Assembly: GCA_963753135.1 (NCBI GenBank)
Contig: CAVWBA010000009.1
Coordinates: forward strand, 186,001 to 250,000
Source: Roseiarcus sp963753135
Lineage (GTDB): Bacteria; Pseudomonadota; Alphaproteobacteria; Rhizobiales; Beijerinckiaceae
Direction of reading: 5' to 3'
DNA length: 64,000 bases
A program made the position numbers and the translations under genes. Under the pieces are notes generated by a model that was given only the letters and a program-made list of their open reading frames with translations, was not told where the DNA came from and ran no database searches. Shown piece after piece: positions 26,748 to 35,528 of this stretch. The stretch's first letter is position 1. Every line of letters begins with the position of its first letter.

Positions 26748-27692
26748 ATGTCTCACCTCGCCACGCCCTCGCGGTTCATCGGATGCGACGTCGGCAAAAC
26801 GGCGATTGTCATCCACGACGCCGCCTACGGCCGCACCCGGACGATCGCCAACGAGCCGCAGGCGCTCGCCGCCTTCGCCGCCTCGCTCAACCCGACCTGC
26901 TTTGTCGTTTGCGAGGCCACGGGCGGCTATGAACGGGATCTGCTGGCCGCCCTCATCGCGGGGAGCGTGCCGGCCCACCGGGCCGACGCCCGCAAGGTCA
27001 AGGCCTTCATCCGTTCGTTTGGCGTGCTCGGCAAATCCGACGCCATCGACGCCGCCGCACTCGCCCGATATGGCCGGGACCGGTACGCCGAACTCCCGCT
27101 TTGGAGCGCCCGCGAACCCGAACGGCTGCGCTTGCAGGCGTTGGTCCTCGCCAGACGCGACCTCGTCAAGGATCGCCTCGCCTACGCCAATCGTCGCGCC
27201 GCCCCCGCCGCCGAGCCCGTCCACCCTTATCTCGCGGCGCTCGTCGAAAGCTTCGAGGCGCAAATCAAGGCGATCGAAGCCGATATCAACGCCCTCTGCG
27301 CCGCGTGCGAGGGGATCGCCAAGGCCGTCCAAACCCTGGTCACGATCCAGGGCGTCGGTCAGAAAACCGCCGCAGCCCTCATCGCCCTCATGCCCGAGCT
27401 CGGTTCGCTCCCCCGACGCCAGGCCGCCGCCCTCGCAGGCCTTGCGCCCCATCCCAATCAAAGCGGCCAGACCGACGCCTATCGCCGAACCCGTGGCGGA
27501 AGACCCGAAATCAAACGCCTCCTCTTCATGGCCGCAATCTCCGCCGCAAAACACAATCCCACCCTCAGCGCCTTCTACAAACGCCTCCTCAGCGCAGGCA
27601 AAAAGCCCCTCGTCGCCATCACCGCGATCATGCGAAAACTCGTCGTCATCGCAAACGCCAAACTCAGAGCACACCAAATCGCCGCCATCTGA
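26748..27692 (+). CDS. IS110-family transposase (DEDD recombinase), copy 1
   Basis: 314 residues. The N-terminal RuvC-like domain has the DEDD residues Asp14 (FIGCDVGK), Glu56 (VVCEATGGYE), Asp98 and Asp101 (GKSDAIDAAAL). The C-terminal Transposase_20 domain has the helix-hairpin-helix GVGQKTAAALIA and the conserved Ser239 in LAPHPNQSGQ, followed by RRTRGGRPEIKRLLFMAA. Their spacing fits IS110 recombinases that act with a bridge RNA. Start ATG follows AGAGGATAACCGCAA. The stop lies only about 6 bp from the right end of the element. Confidence 0.95.
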   Translation: MSHLATPSRFIGCDVGKTAIVIHDAAYGRTRTIANEPQALAAFAASLNPTCFVVCEATGGYERDLLAALIAGSVPAHRADARKVKAFIRSFGVLGKSDAIDAAALARYGRDRYAELPLWSAREPERLRLQALVLARRDLVKDRLAYANRRAAPAAEPVHPYLAALVESFEAQIKAIEADINALCAACEGIAKAVQTLVTIQGVGQKTAAALIALMPELGSLPRRQAAALAGLAPHPNQSGQTDAYRRTRGGRPEIKRLLFMAAISAAKHNPTLSAFYKRLLSAGKKPLVAITAIMRKLVVIANAKLRAHQIAAI

Positions 27693-27725
27693 GTTGATGA
27701 CAATTCAATCCGAAGGCCGCTCGCT

Positions 27726-28517
27726 CTAATGGTGACGCGCCGCCAGAAGGCGCGCAAGCCGCTCACGATTTCCGCTTGGCCTTCGTTGGCCCCGAGTTCG
27801 AGCTCGGGATAGTGGCGGAAGATGCCCGAACTCATTGAAGGGAATGCGTCGATCCGACGCGAGATAGGCGGCAACGTTTTTCTGTTCGGCGACCGACTTC
27901 GTCAGCGCCTCGAGCAACGGATAAAGCTTGCCGGCGTCCGCGAACGCGTGCGGGAAGGCGTAAGCCATGCCTGCCCAGATCTGGAACAGCGACAAGTCGA
28001 CGGTGGTGAGATCGCCCCGACGGCGTGCGCTTGGTCCGAATGGATTGTTGCTCAGCACGCGCTCGAAATAGCCGAGATATTTCGGAACGCGGTGCTGAAG
28101 GAAGGCGGCGGAGCGCGCCTTGGCCTCCTTCCTCTGGTCCTCGAAATAGAGGTCGGTCGAGATCGGATGATGCGTGTCGTGAACCTCCGCGACAAAATCC
28201 GTGATCGTGAGCTGCAGCCCATGGGCGTAGAGGCGGCCCGCCTCGTCTTTCGGTGCGAGACCAAGCTTCGGGCCGACGTAGTGGAGAATGTTCGCGACAT
28301 GCGAGACGACGAGGGCGCCGTCGCGCAGGAACGGGGGCGCGAAGGGCGTTTGCGGGGCCGCCGCGCCCTCGAGCATCGACATCATGCCTCTGATGCCGCG
28401 CCCGGCCCCGCGCTCGCGCGCGACATCGACATAAGCCGCGCCCGCCGCCTCGAGCGCGAGGCGCACGAACTCGCCGCGCCCCTGGATGCCCGGCCAATAG
28501 TAGAGCTCATAAGGCAT
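27726..28517 (-). CDS. Glutathione S-transferase, C-terminus frameshifted
   Basis: Begins MPYELYYWPGIQGRGEFVRL, the thioredoxin-like N-domain, with PPFLRDGALVVSHVANILHY carrying the cis-Pro/Ser glutathione-site pattern, then an all-helical C-domain. The usual ending FNE-GIFRHYPELE appears in a different frame from residue about 230 (near 27827), pointing to a single extra base. The natural stop is therefore uncertain and may lie within 30 bases of the IS110 right end, so the element sits just downstream of or at the very end of this gene. Start preferred at 28517 over an upstream ATG at 28553. Confidence 0.82.
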   Translation of the reverse strand: MPYELYYWPGIQGRGEFVRLALEAAGAAYVDVARERGAGRGIRGMMSMLEGAAAPQTPFAPPFLRDGALVVSHVANILHYVGPKLGLAPKDEAGRLYAHGLQLTITDFVAEVHDTHHPISTDLYFEDQRKEAKARSAAFLQHRVPKYLGYFERVLSNNPFGPSARRRGDLTTVDLSLFQIWAGMAYAFPHAFADAGKLYPLLEALTKSVAEQKNVAAYLASDRRIPFNEFGHLPPLSRARTRGQRRPSGNRERLARLLAARHH

Positions 28518-28549
28518 AGTCAGGTCCTCGTGAGAAAGCGGCGTGCGGC

Positions 28550-28963
28550 TCAAGGCTTGCCGGGTTCGCGCGGAGCGATCTGCGGCCGCATATGGTCGGC
28601 GGCTTTGACATAGCGGCGCGCATGGTCGAGGAGTTCGCCGTCGGTCGGATGGTCCGCCTTCTCCACGCCTTCGACATGCGTGCGGATGAAGGGATGCTTC
28701 TCGGCCAGGAATTTGGCGAACAGGTCCTTTTCTTGCGCAGGGCCGACGATGAGGATGGCGCCGGCGTCGGCGATCGTCTTGGCGACATCCTCGAAGAACG
28801 GCTTGTTCTCCTCGATCCTGTGGCCGCTTCGCGGCTCGCGGGAATGAAGGTCGCGAACGATATGATCGCGGACCACGGTCTTGTCCGCCTCATCGACATT
28901 GAAGTGGAAAACGCGCGCCCGCTTGTGATCGATCCAGACGACGGCGTGATAGTGCTGAGGCAT
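28550..28963 (-). CDS. Small conserved protein, eRF1/host-attachment-like family
   Basis: 137 residues starting MPQHYHAVVWIDHKRARVFHF. The N-terminal IDHKRARVFHF strand and the later ILIVGPAQEKDLFAKFLAE and HPTDGELLDHARRY helices are those of the family often labelled translational machinery protein in Rhizobiales genomes, related to bacterial eRF1-like folds. Role not established. The gene is followed 33 bases later by gst on the same strand. An upstream ATG is rejected because the added residues are Arg/Pro-rich and overlap the divergent promoter. Confidence 0.7.
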   Translation of the reverse strand: MPQHYHAVVWIDHKRARVFHFNVDEADKTVVRDHIVRDLHSREPRSGHRIEENKPFFEDVAKTIADAGAILIVGPAQEKDLFAKFLAEKHPFIRTHVEGVEKADHPTDGELLDHARRYVKAADHMRPQIAPREPGKP

Positions 28964-29017
28964 GGCGGCGCTCCTTTGATTGGCGTTTGACCCTACCGCG
29001 CCCGGTAAGGCTGCGCT

Positions 29018-30127
29018 ATGACCCGCTTCATGCGGAAAGATGGCAAGGCCGTGATGGCGGCTCCCGCGCCGGCCAGGGCCGACAAGGCGGCCTCGTATGA
29101 GATCGGCGAGGACGAAGCGGGCATGCGGCTCGACCGCTGGCTTCACCGCCGGTTTCCGGACGTGGCGAACTCGCATCTGATGCGCATCGTGCGCAAGGGC
29201 GAGGTGCGCGTTTCAGGCAAGCGGGCGGACATATCGACCCGGCTTGAGACCGGCGAAAATGTGCGCGTGCCGCCGCTCAGGATCGCCGGTCCGCAGGGGC
29301 CTGCCGTCAGCCAAGCCAATCCCGGCGACGCTGAAGCCATCCGCGCGATGATCCTGTTCGAGGATCGCGACGTGCTGGTGCTCAACAAGCCTTACGGCCT
29401 CGCGGTCCAGGGCGGCTCGGGAACCACGCGCCATATCGACGGCATGCTTCAGGCGCTTGCCGACAAGGAGGGCAATCGGCCCGTCCTGGTTCATCGGCTC
29501 GACCGCGACACGTCGGGCGTTCTCCTGATCGCCAAATCGCGCAAGATGGCCGCCGAGCTTGGCGAGACCTTTCGCTCCCGGCAGGCGAAGAAGATCTATT
29601 GGGCGCTGGTCGAGGGCGTGCCCAAGCCGGCGCAGGGGCGCATCTCCATGTTTCTCGCCAAGGGCGAGGGCATGGCCACGCGCGCCGCCAGAGGGACGGG
29701 CAGGGCGGATCTCGAGCGGATGCGGGTCGCCAAGCATGGCGATCCCGACGCGCAGCATTCGCTGACCCTCTATGCGGTCGTCGACAAGGTCACGCCGCGC
29801 CTCGCGTGGCTGTCTATGCGACCGGTCACCGGACGCACCCATCAGCTGCGCGCCCATAGCGAGGCGATCGGCCATCCGATCGTCGGCGATCCGAAATACA
29901 ATCGAAAGGCCCCGAACGACCCGGCGCGCGCCGACCCGTTGCGCGCGGTGCCGCCTGGACTCGAGCCCAAGCTGCATCTTCTGGCGCGCCGCCTGATCCT
30001 GCCCCATCCGCGCGGCGGAATCATCGACGTGACGGCGCCCCTTCCCGAGCACATGAAGAAAAGCTTCGCCATGTTCGGCTTCGATGAGAACGAGCGCGAT
30101 CCGATCGAGGATGCGCCCGATGAGTGA
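29018..30127 (+). CDS. RluA-family 23S rRNA pseudouridine synthase (RluC-like)
   Basis: 369 residues. An S4 RNA-binding domain (AGMRLDRWLHRRFPDVANSH, about residues 35-95) precedes the catalytic domain with LVLNKPYGLAVQGG and VHRLDRDTSGVLLIAKS, the HRLD Asp being the nucleophile. RPVTGRTHQLRAHSEAIGHP is the conserved C-terminal block. The architecture fits RluC/RluD; the exact rRNA sites cannot be inferred. Overlapping or adjacent to the ATP12 gene downstream. Confidence 0.92.
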   Translation: MTRFMRKDGKAVMAAPAPARADKAASYEIGEDEAGMRLDRWLHRRFPDVANSHLMRIVRKGEVRVSGKRADISTRLETGENVRVPPLRIAGPQGPAVSQANPGDAEAIRAMILFEDRDVLVLNKPYGLAVQGGSGTTRHIDGMLQALADKEGNRPVLVHRLDRDTSGVLLIAKSRKMAAELGETFRSRQAKKIYWALVEGVPKPAQGRISMFLAKGEGMATRAARGTGRADLERMRVAKHGDPDAQHSLTLYAVVDKVTPRLAWLSMRPVTGRTHQLRAHSEAIGHPIVGDPKYNRKAPNDPARADPLRAVPPGLEPKLHLLARRLILPHPRGGIIDVTAPLPEHMKKSFAMFGFDENERDPIEDAPDE

Positions 30128-30141
30128 GCCCTCACCCCCAA

Positions 30142-30167
30142 CCCCTCTCCCAAGCACGGGAGAGGGG
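30142..30167. repeat. GC-rich hairpin repeat between the pseudouridine synthase and ATP12 genes
   Basis: Perfect 10-bp stem CCCCTCTCCC / GGGAGAGGGG around the loop AAGCAC, within the wider CCCTCACCCCCAACCCCTC context that is dispersed through many proteobacterial genomes. It lies inside the longest possible ATP12 reading frame (from 30120), which argues for the later start at 30180. Confidence 0.7.
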
Positions 30168-30179
30168 AGCAAGGATCCG

Positions 30180-30917
30180 ATGCGCGCCGCGCAGGCGAAT
30201 ATGCGGCCGCAAGCCGTCAGGCGCTTCTACAAGGCCGCGGAGGTGGAGGAAGAGGGCGACGGCTTCGTGCTGAGCCTCGACGGCCGCCGCGCGCGGACGC
30301 CCGGCCGCAATCCGCTCGCCGCGCGAAGCCCGGCGCTTATGCTGAAGATTGCGGAGGAATGGGGTCGGCAGGGCGAGACCATCGAGCCTGCGGACATGCC
30401 GCTGACGCGGCTCCTCAATTCCGCCATCGACGGCGTTGCGCATACGATGGCCGAAACGCGGGCCGACATTCAGCGCTACGCCGGCGCTGACCTTCTCTGT
30501 TACCGCGCCGAAGAGCCGGACACGCTGGTTGAGCGCCAGGCGCACGCTTTCGATCCGGTTTTGCGTTGGGCCGCGGATGAGCTTGGAGCCCGCTTCACTG
30601 TAACCGCCGGGGTGACGCATGTCGCGCAACCGGGCGCAGCGCTCGCGGCGATCGGCGCTGCGCTCGACGCCTACGATGACCCCATCGCGCTCGCCGCGCT
30701 CAGCGTGATGACGACGCTGACCGGCTCGGCGCTGCTGGCGCTCGCCGTTGCGCACGGGTTTCTCTCAGCCGAAGCCGCATGGCGGGCGGCGTATGTCGAC
30801 GAGGATTTCCAGGCCGAGCGCTGGGGCGCGGACGCCGATGCGATGGCGCAGCGGGAGGCGCGTTGGCGCGAGTTCGAGGCCGCGGCGATCGTCCCCGAAG
30901 CGACGCGTGCTGGCTAA
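30180..30917 (+). CDS. ATP12-family chaperone for F1-ATPase assembly
   Basis: 245 residues from MRAAQANMRPQAVRRFYK. The Pfam ATP12 pattern is clear: FVLSLDGRRARTPGRNPLA, EWGRQGETIEPADMPLTRL, a DLLCYRAEEPDTLVERQ block and ALSVMTTLTGSALLALAV. The mitochondrial homologue assists F1 alpha-subunit folding; the bacterial protein is typical of Alphaproteobacteria. The start at 30180 has AGCAAGGA about 5 bases upstream and avoids translating the hairpin repeat that an ATG at 30120 would include. Confidence 0.88.
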   Translation: MRAAQANMRPQAVRRFYKAAEVEEEGDGFVLSLDGRRARTPGRNPLAARSPALMLKIAEEWGRQGETIEPADMPLTRLLNSAIDGVAHTMAETRADIQRYAGADLLCYRAEEPDTLVERQAHAFDPVLRWAADELGARFTVTAGVTHVAQPGAALAAIGAALDAYDDPIALAALSVMTTLTGSALLALAVAHGFLSAEAAWRAAYVDEDFQAERWGADADAMAQREARWREFEAAAIVPEATRAG

Positions 30918-30959
30918 GCGGCCAACGTCTTCCTCCGCCCTTTCGGGGAAACAGGCCTT

Positions 30960-31330
30960 CGGTCGACCGGATCCGGAAGCCTGATCACCGCAACCGGCGT
31001 CGATGTCAGCATCACCGGAGGGGCGGGGATGCGGGCGCGCACGGGTCAAACGGCGCCGGCGTCGTCACGGCGGACGGCTCGATCTCTGTTGTCAATGGCG
31101 TGGGCGCCTGTTGCAGAACGGCACGACGACAATGACCGGCACAGGCGTCACGGCTTCGGGGAAAGGCGGCTACGGCTTTCTGTTCAATAACGGCGGCAGC
31201 CCCAGCGCGTCGCAATACGGCAACGGAACGATCACGGCCGAACGACGCGAGCGAGATTATCTACACCCCACCGACGGGGGATCCGTCTGGTCGACCGAGA
31301 TGTCCTCGAAGCAGCCAACGGGCCCTAGGT
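30960..31330 (+). pseudogene. Remnant of an autotransporter/adhesin passenger domain
   Basis: Degenerate beta-helix coding sequence spread over three frames: GSGSLITATGVDVSITGGAG (from 30967), AGAHGSNGAGVVTADGSISV and NGTTTMTGTGVTASGKGGYG followed by FLFNNGGSPSASQYGNGTIT. These Gly/Thr/Asn-rich short-strand repeats are typical of large secreted adhesins or autotransporters. There is no start, signal peptide or barrel domain nearby, so this is a fragment. It fills the 429-base gap between ATP12 and the ABC transporter operon. Confidence 0.55.
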
Positions 31331-31346
31331 TAGGCAGCGTCAAACA

Positions 31347-32877
31347 TCAGTGGCCGGCCATATGGCGGCCGATCGTCGTGCGGTCGGCGGTGGCTGCGTC
31401 TGTGAGGTAGGTGACTTTGCCGCCCGACATCACGGCGATGCGGTCGGAGAGCTCCAGGATCTCGTCGAGATCCTCCGACACCAGGAGAACGGCCGCGCCC
31501 CGGTTACGCTGCTCCATGATCTGCGAGCGAATGTCGGCGACGGAAGCGAAGTCGAGGCCGAAGCAGGGGTTGGCGACAATGAGCACGTCGACGTCGCCGG
31601 ACAGCTCGCGCGCAAGTATCGCGCGCTGCACGTTCCCGCCCGAGAGATCGCGAATCGGCGTTTCGGTCGACGGCGTTTTGACATTGTAACGGCCGATAAG
31701 GTCGCGCGCGGTGGCACGCATCGGCTCGCGCGACAGCCAAAAGCCAAGACGCGTCATCGGCGCCTTGTCGAACCGGCGAAACGCCATGTTCTCGGCCACC
31801 GACATCGTGGGAACAGAGGCGTTCTTCAACGGCTCCTCGGGCAGGCCGAAGACCTTGAAACGATCGAAATGGTCGCGTCTGGGCTCGAAGTCCTGGTCGT
31901 GGATGAGGACCTGGCCAAGCTTGATGGGGCGCTGGCCGGAGAGCGCCTCCACAAGCTCGCTTTGGCCGTTGCCGGAGACGCCAGCAATGCCGACGATCTC
32001 GCCCGCCTGCACTTTAAGATCGAGACCGGCGACGGCCTCCCGGCCCTCGTCGTTCTCGGCGAAGAGCCCAGCGATCTCGAGGGTCACGCCGTTCTTGGGC
32101 GAGAGTTGCGCGCGCAGCCGATGGGCGCACGACGGCGTCTCCGATCATCATCGCCGCCATCTCTCGCGTCGAGACGGCGCCGACCTTGCCGCCGCCGACC
32201 CTGGCGCCGCGTCTCAGCACCGTGAAGTCGTCGCAGAACGCCTCGACCTCGCGAAACTTGTGGCTGATCATCATGACGGTGATCTGATGCGCATGCGCCA
32301 TGTCACGCAGCAGGCCGAGGATCTCGTCCGCTTCTCCAGGGGTCAGCACCGAGGTCGGTTCGTCCAGGATCAGGAATCGCTGATCGAGATAGAGGAGCTT
32401 CAGGATCTCGAGCTTCTGTTTCTCGCCGGCCGCCATGCCCGAGACCGGCTTGTCGAGCGGCACGCGAAACGGCATGCGGTCGAGGAAACTTTCGAGCGCC
32501 TTCGTCTCCTTGCGCCATTCGATGATCCCCGGCGCGTCCGCCCGACTCACGACGAGATTCTCCGCCGCAGATAGGGCGGGAACCAGGGTGAAATGCTGGT
32601 ACACCATGCCGATTCCGAGCGCCTGCGCATCTCGCGGGTTGTGGACCGCGACCTCGTCGCCGTTAAGCAGGAGTTGGCCGCGGTCGGCCGAATAGAACCC
32701 CATGATGCATTTGACCAGCGTCGACTTGCCGGCGCCGTTCTCGCCGAGCAGCGCATGGAATGAACCAGCCGGGACCTTGATCGAAACGTCCTGCAGCGCT
32801 TTGAGCGCGCCGAACGACTTCGACATGCCGATTGTTTCGAGCGACGGAGCGCGGTCAGGACGATGCTCTTCTGTCAC
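31347..32877 (-). CDS. ABC transporter ATP-binding protein (two-domain, BMP/nucleoside type), frameshifted
   Basis: RbsA-like ATPase with two nucleotide-binding domains, about 508 residues when corrected. Domain 1: Walker A GENGAGKST, GMAAGEKQKLEILKLLYL and FLILDEPTSVLTP. Domain 2: degenerate Walker A GVSGNGQSE, signature LSGGNVQRAILARE and LIVANPCFGLD (Walker B lacking the Glu, as is usual in this half). A one-base insertion near 32110 separates the domains into two frames. The start overlaps the stop of the biuret-hydrolase-like gene by 4 bases. This is the last gene of the six-gene operon; partners are the two permeases and the BMP lipoprotein-like receptor. Confidence 0.9.
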
Positions 32878-33551
32878 GGCAGCGCCTCAATGAAGGCCTT
32901 CGAGGTCGCGACGGCGCCGAACACACCGCCCTGCATCTTGACCATCTTGAGCGCCGCGAGATGATTGCCGTAATCGGTCGCGGCGCAGCAATCCTCAAGC
33001 AGCAGGCACTCAAAGCCCCGGTCGTTCGCCTCGCGCATTGTCGTATGCACGCAGACGTCTGTGGTGATGCCGGTGAGGACGAGATTGTCGATGCCGCGCG
33101 TGCGCATCATGAGCTCGAGATCGGTGGCGCAGAACGAGCCCTTGCCCGGCTTGTCGATGATCGGCTCTCCGGCCAACGGCTTCAATTCGTCGATGATATC
33201 CCAGCCCGGCTCGCCACGCACGAGGATGCGTCCGCAAGGGCCCTTGTCGCCGATGCCGGCGCCGATCCGCTGCGAGCGCCAGCGCTTGTTGTCGGGAAGG
33301 TCGGCGAGATCGGGGCGGTGCCCCTCGCGGGTGTGGAAGATGTGGTAGCCCTTCGCCCGCGCCGCTTCGAGCAGCGCTTTGATCGGCCCGATCGGAGCCT
33401 GCGTCAGGGAAAGGTCGTAGCCCATCGAGTTGACATAGCCGCCCTTGCCGCAGAAGTCGGTCTGCATGTCGATGACGATGACGGCCGTGTTATCCGGCCG
33501 CCACTCGCCGTTATAGGGCCAGGGATAGGGATCGGCTTCGAAAGTGGGCAT
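32874..33551 (-). CDS. Isochorismatase-like cysteine hydrolase, probable biuret hydrolase
   Basis: 225 residues. Catalytic residues of the cysteine-hydrolase fold are Asp28 (VIVIDMQTDF), Lys134 (IIDKPGKGSF) and Cys167 (GITTDVCVHTT). The sequence closely recalls the rhizobial biuret hydrolase BiuH throughout: ADPYPWPYNG at the N-terminus, FCGKGGYVNSMGYDLSL, THTREGHRPDLADLP-like and LLEDCCAATDYGNH. The positions correspond to BiuH Asp36, Lys142, Cys175 and Gln215 with a constant offset of 8 (Gln207 here). BiuH turns biuret into allophanate and ammonia; the related triuret hydrolase shares the fold, so the substrate needs assay. It lies 3 bases after the formamidase-like gene. Confidence 0.85.
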   Translation of the reverse strand: MPTFEADPYPWPYNGEWRPDNTAVIVIDMQTDFCGKGGYVNSMGYDLSLTQAPIGPIKALLEAARAKGYHIFHTREGHRPDLADLPDNKRWRSQRIGAGIGDKGPCGRILVRGEPGWDIIDELKPLAGEPIIDKPGKGSFCATDLELMMRTRGIDNLVLTGITTDVCVHTTMREANDRGFECLLLEDCCAATDYGNHLAALKMVKMQGGVFGAVATSKAFIEALP

Positions 33552-33554
33552 CGT

Positions 33555-34572
33555 CTATTCCGCGGCCTCCGCCAGCTTGTCGCCGTAGCGGCGAGTTGGT
33601 TTCGGGAAGCCGTAAGCGGTCCCGTCCTTGTGGACGACCTCATCCTCCCAGGGCAGGCGATAGCGGCCCGCGACGAGGTCCTGCATGAAGGTGTAGGGGC
33701 AGTCGCCAGCGCCGCCCGCGACTGCGGTCATGCCGCGATGGCCGAGCTGATAGATATTGTTCTCGACCGCCCAGTGCTTGCGCGCCTCGCGGATGAGGTC
33801 TGGCCGAAGCTCCGCGGTGATGATCTCGTCGGGTCGCCCCGTTGTCCCTTCGGCAAGGATCGAGCCGTCGAAATTGACAATCATGCCTTCGCCCATGGAG
33901 TCGAAGTCGCCGTCCGAGCCGCACATGCAGACGTTGGCCGTCGCCATCAGGTTCTGGAAGCTGTTGGCCTGGTTGGTGAAGCGCCAGGCGGCGCGGATCG
34001 GCGCTGTATAGCCCGCCGTGCGGATCATGATCTCGGCGCCCTTGTAGGCGCATTCGCGCGCCATCTCGGGAAACATGCCGTCGTGGCAAATGATGAGCGC
34101 GAGTTTCGCGCCCTTCGGGCCATCGCAGACGGGGATGCCGATGTCGCCAGGCTCCCACGGCTCGACCGGGGTCCAGGGATGCATCTTGCGGTAGTAAAGC
34201 TTGAGCTCTCCCTTATCGTCGATGATCACGCCCGAATTGTAAGGGTTCCCATGCGGGTTGAACTCCATGATGGAGAAGCAGCCCCAGATGCGGTTCAAGC
34301 GGCACGCCTGTTTGAACGCGGCGATCTCCGGCCCATCGAGCGAGCACATGAATCGCCGGATTCATGTCCATCGACAGGCCATGCAGAGAATATTCGGGGA
34401 AGACGACGAGATCCATCGTCGCCATGTTGCGGCGGGCCTTGCCAACCGTCGCCACGATCTTTTGCGTCTGCGCGGCGAGATCCGCAGGCGTCACGACGAC
34501 AGGCAATTGCAACTGCACGACGCCGACGACAACGCCGTTAGGAGACTTGTTGAGGCCGCCGAGTCCGCTCAT
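33555..34572 (-). CDS. Formamidase/aliphatic amidase of the nitrilase superfamily, frameshifted
   Basis: Starts MSGLGGLNKSPNGVVVGVVQ at 34572. The nitrilase catalytic triad is visible: Glu in VVFPEYSLHGL, Lys in LYYRKMHPWTPVEPW and Cys in LALIICHDGMFPE. The block NPHGNPYNSGVIID, the long GEGMIVNFDGSI region and the ending GTAYGFPKPTRRYGDK follow Helicobacter-type AmiF formamidase closely, so formamide to formate plus ammonia is the best guess. A single extra base near 34350 (after NPAI) splits the frame. About 338 residues when corrected. Fourth gene in the operon. Confidence 0.85.
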
Positions 34573-34607
34573 CGCTCGCCTCCGATCGTTTCCACGCCCA
34601 CGAGCGC

Positions 34608-35528
34608 TTACTTCGCCATCGACAATTCGCCGGGCATGTCGCGCGCCGAATGCTTGGCGCTCGAGGTCGCGATCATGATGCCGAGCGTGAGGATGTAGGG
34701 GGCGGCGTTGAAGAAGTAGTAGCCTTGGGTGATGCCGATCGACTGGAGCGAGGGCCCAAGCGCGCCGGCCGCGCCGAACAGAAGCGCCGCGGCGATGCAG
34801 CGCAGCGGGTTCCAGCGGGCGAAAATGACGAGCGCCACCGCCATCAAGCCCTGGCCCGAGGAGAGGCCCTGGTTCCACGAGCCCGGGTAAGAGAGCGACA
34901 GGAACGCGCCGCCGACGCCCGCGAGAAACCCGCCGACGGTTGTCGTCAAGAGCCGCACCAGGTTGACGGAAATGCCCATGGCGCGCGCCGCTGCGGCGCT
35001 GTCGCCGACCGTGCGCACGACGAGGCCCCAGCGCGTGTTGCGCAGCGCCCACGCGATCACGAGCGCGAGCGCGATGCCGATGAAAAACAGCGGATTGACC
35101 TGGAGCGCGCTTTTGAGGCTCGCGCTGCCGCTCCAGAATCCGAGTGGGATCGAGGCGAGCCTCGGCGCCTCCGGCTGGATGTAGGGTTTGCCGAAGAAGA
35201 ACGCGACGCCAACCCCGAACAGCATCATCGCGATGCCGACCGCGACATCGTTGACCCGCGGCAGGCCGCAGATCGATCCATGCATTGCGCCAAGGGCGGA
35301 GCCGGCGATCCCGGCCGCGAGAACGCCGAGCCACGGATTGCCGGTGTGGTAGGAGGCGGCGTAGGCGACCATTGCGCCGAGCACCAGCGTTCCTTCGAGC
35401 CCGAGATTCACCCGGCCCGATTTTTCGGTCAGGCATTCGCCGAGCGAGACGAACATGAACGGCGTCGAGACGCGGATGGCGCCGCCTAGCATCGCGACAA
35501 GCACCGTAAGCAGCGCGGGTTCGTTCAT
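34608..35528 (-). CDS. ABC transporter permease 2 (BMP/nucleoside type)
   Basis: 306 residues starting MNEPALLTVLVAMLGGAIRV, 8-9 transmembrane helices. EKSGRVNLGLEGTLVLGAM and RAMGISVNLVRLLTTTVGG are hallmarks of the BPD_transp_2 permeases in purine-nucleoside and related importers. The start overlaps the permease 1 stop by 4 bases. The frame is intact; a longer in-frame extension upstream exists only because permease 1 is frameshifted. Confidence 0.93.
   Translation of the reverse strand: MNEPALLTVLVAMLGGAIRVSTPFMFVSLGECLTEKSGRVNLGLEGTLVLGAMVAYAASYHTGNPWLGVLAAGIAGSALGAMHGSICGLPRVNDVAVGIAMMLFGVGVAFFFGKPYIQPEAPRLASIPLGFWSGSASLKSALQVNPLFFIGIALALVIAWALRNTRWGLVVRTVGDSAAAARAMGISVNLVRLLTTTVGGFLAGVGGAFLSLSYPGSWNQGLSSGQGLMAVALVIFARWNPLRCIAAALLFGAAGALGPSLQSIGITQGYYFFNAAPYILTLGIMIATSSAKHSARDMPGELSMAK

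Larger units (their letters stand above)
26515..27698 (+). mobile_element. IS110-family insertion sequence, copy 1
   Basis: About 1,184 bp, defined by comparison with the copy at 50097-51280. Sequence identity runs from 26504 to 27701 (offset 23,582), of which the outer bases CTCCTCGCGAT and GAC belong to the REP-like target. Only two substitutions separate the copies (27305 G versus 50887 A, silent; 27321 A versus 50903 G, Lys192 to Glu in the transposase), so the duplication is recent. The left non-coding end is about 233 bp and the right end about 6 bp. This asymmetry fits the IS110 rather than the IS1111 subgroup. There are no terminal inverted repeats. The trinucleotide GAT is shared by both junctions and is the likely recombination core. 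Confidence 0.92.
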
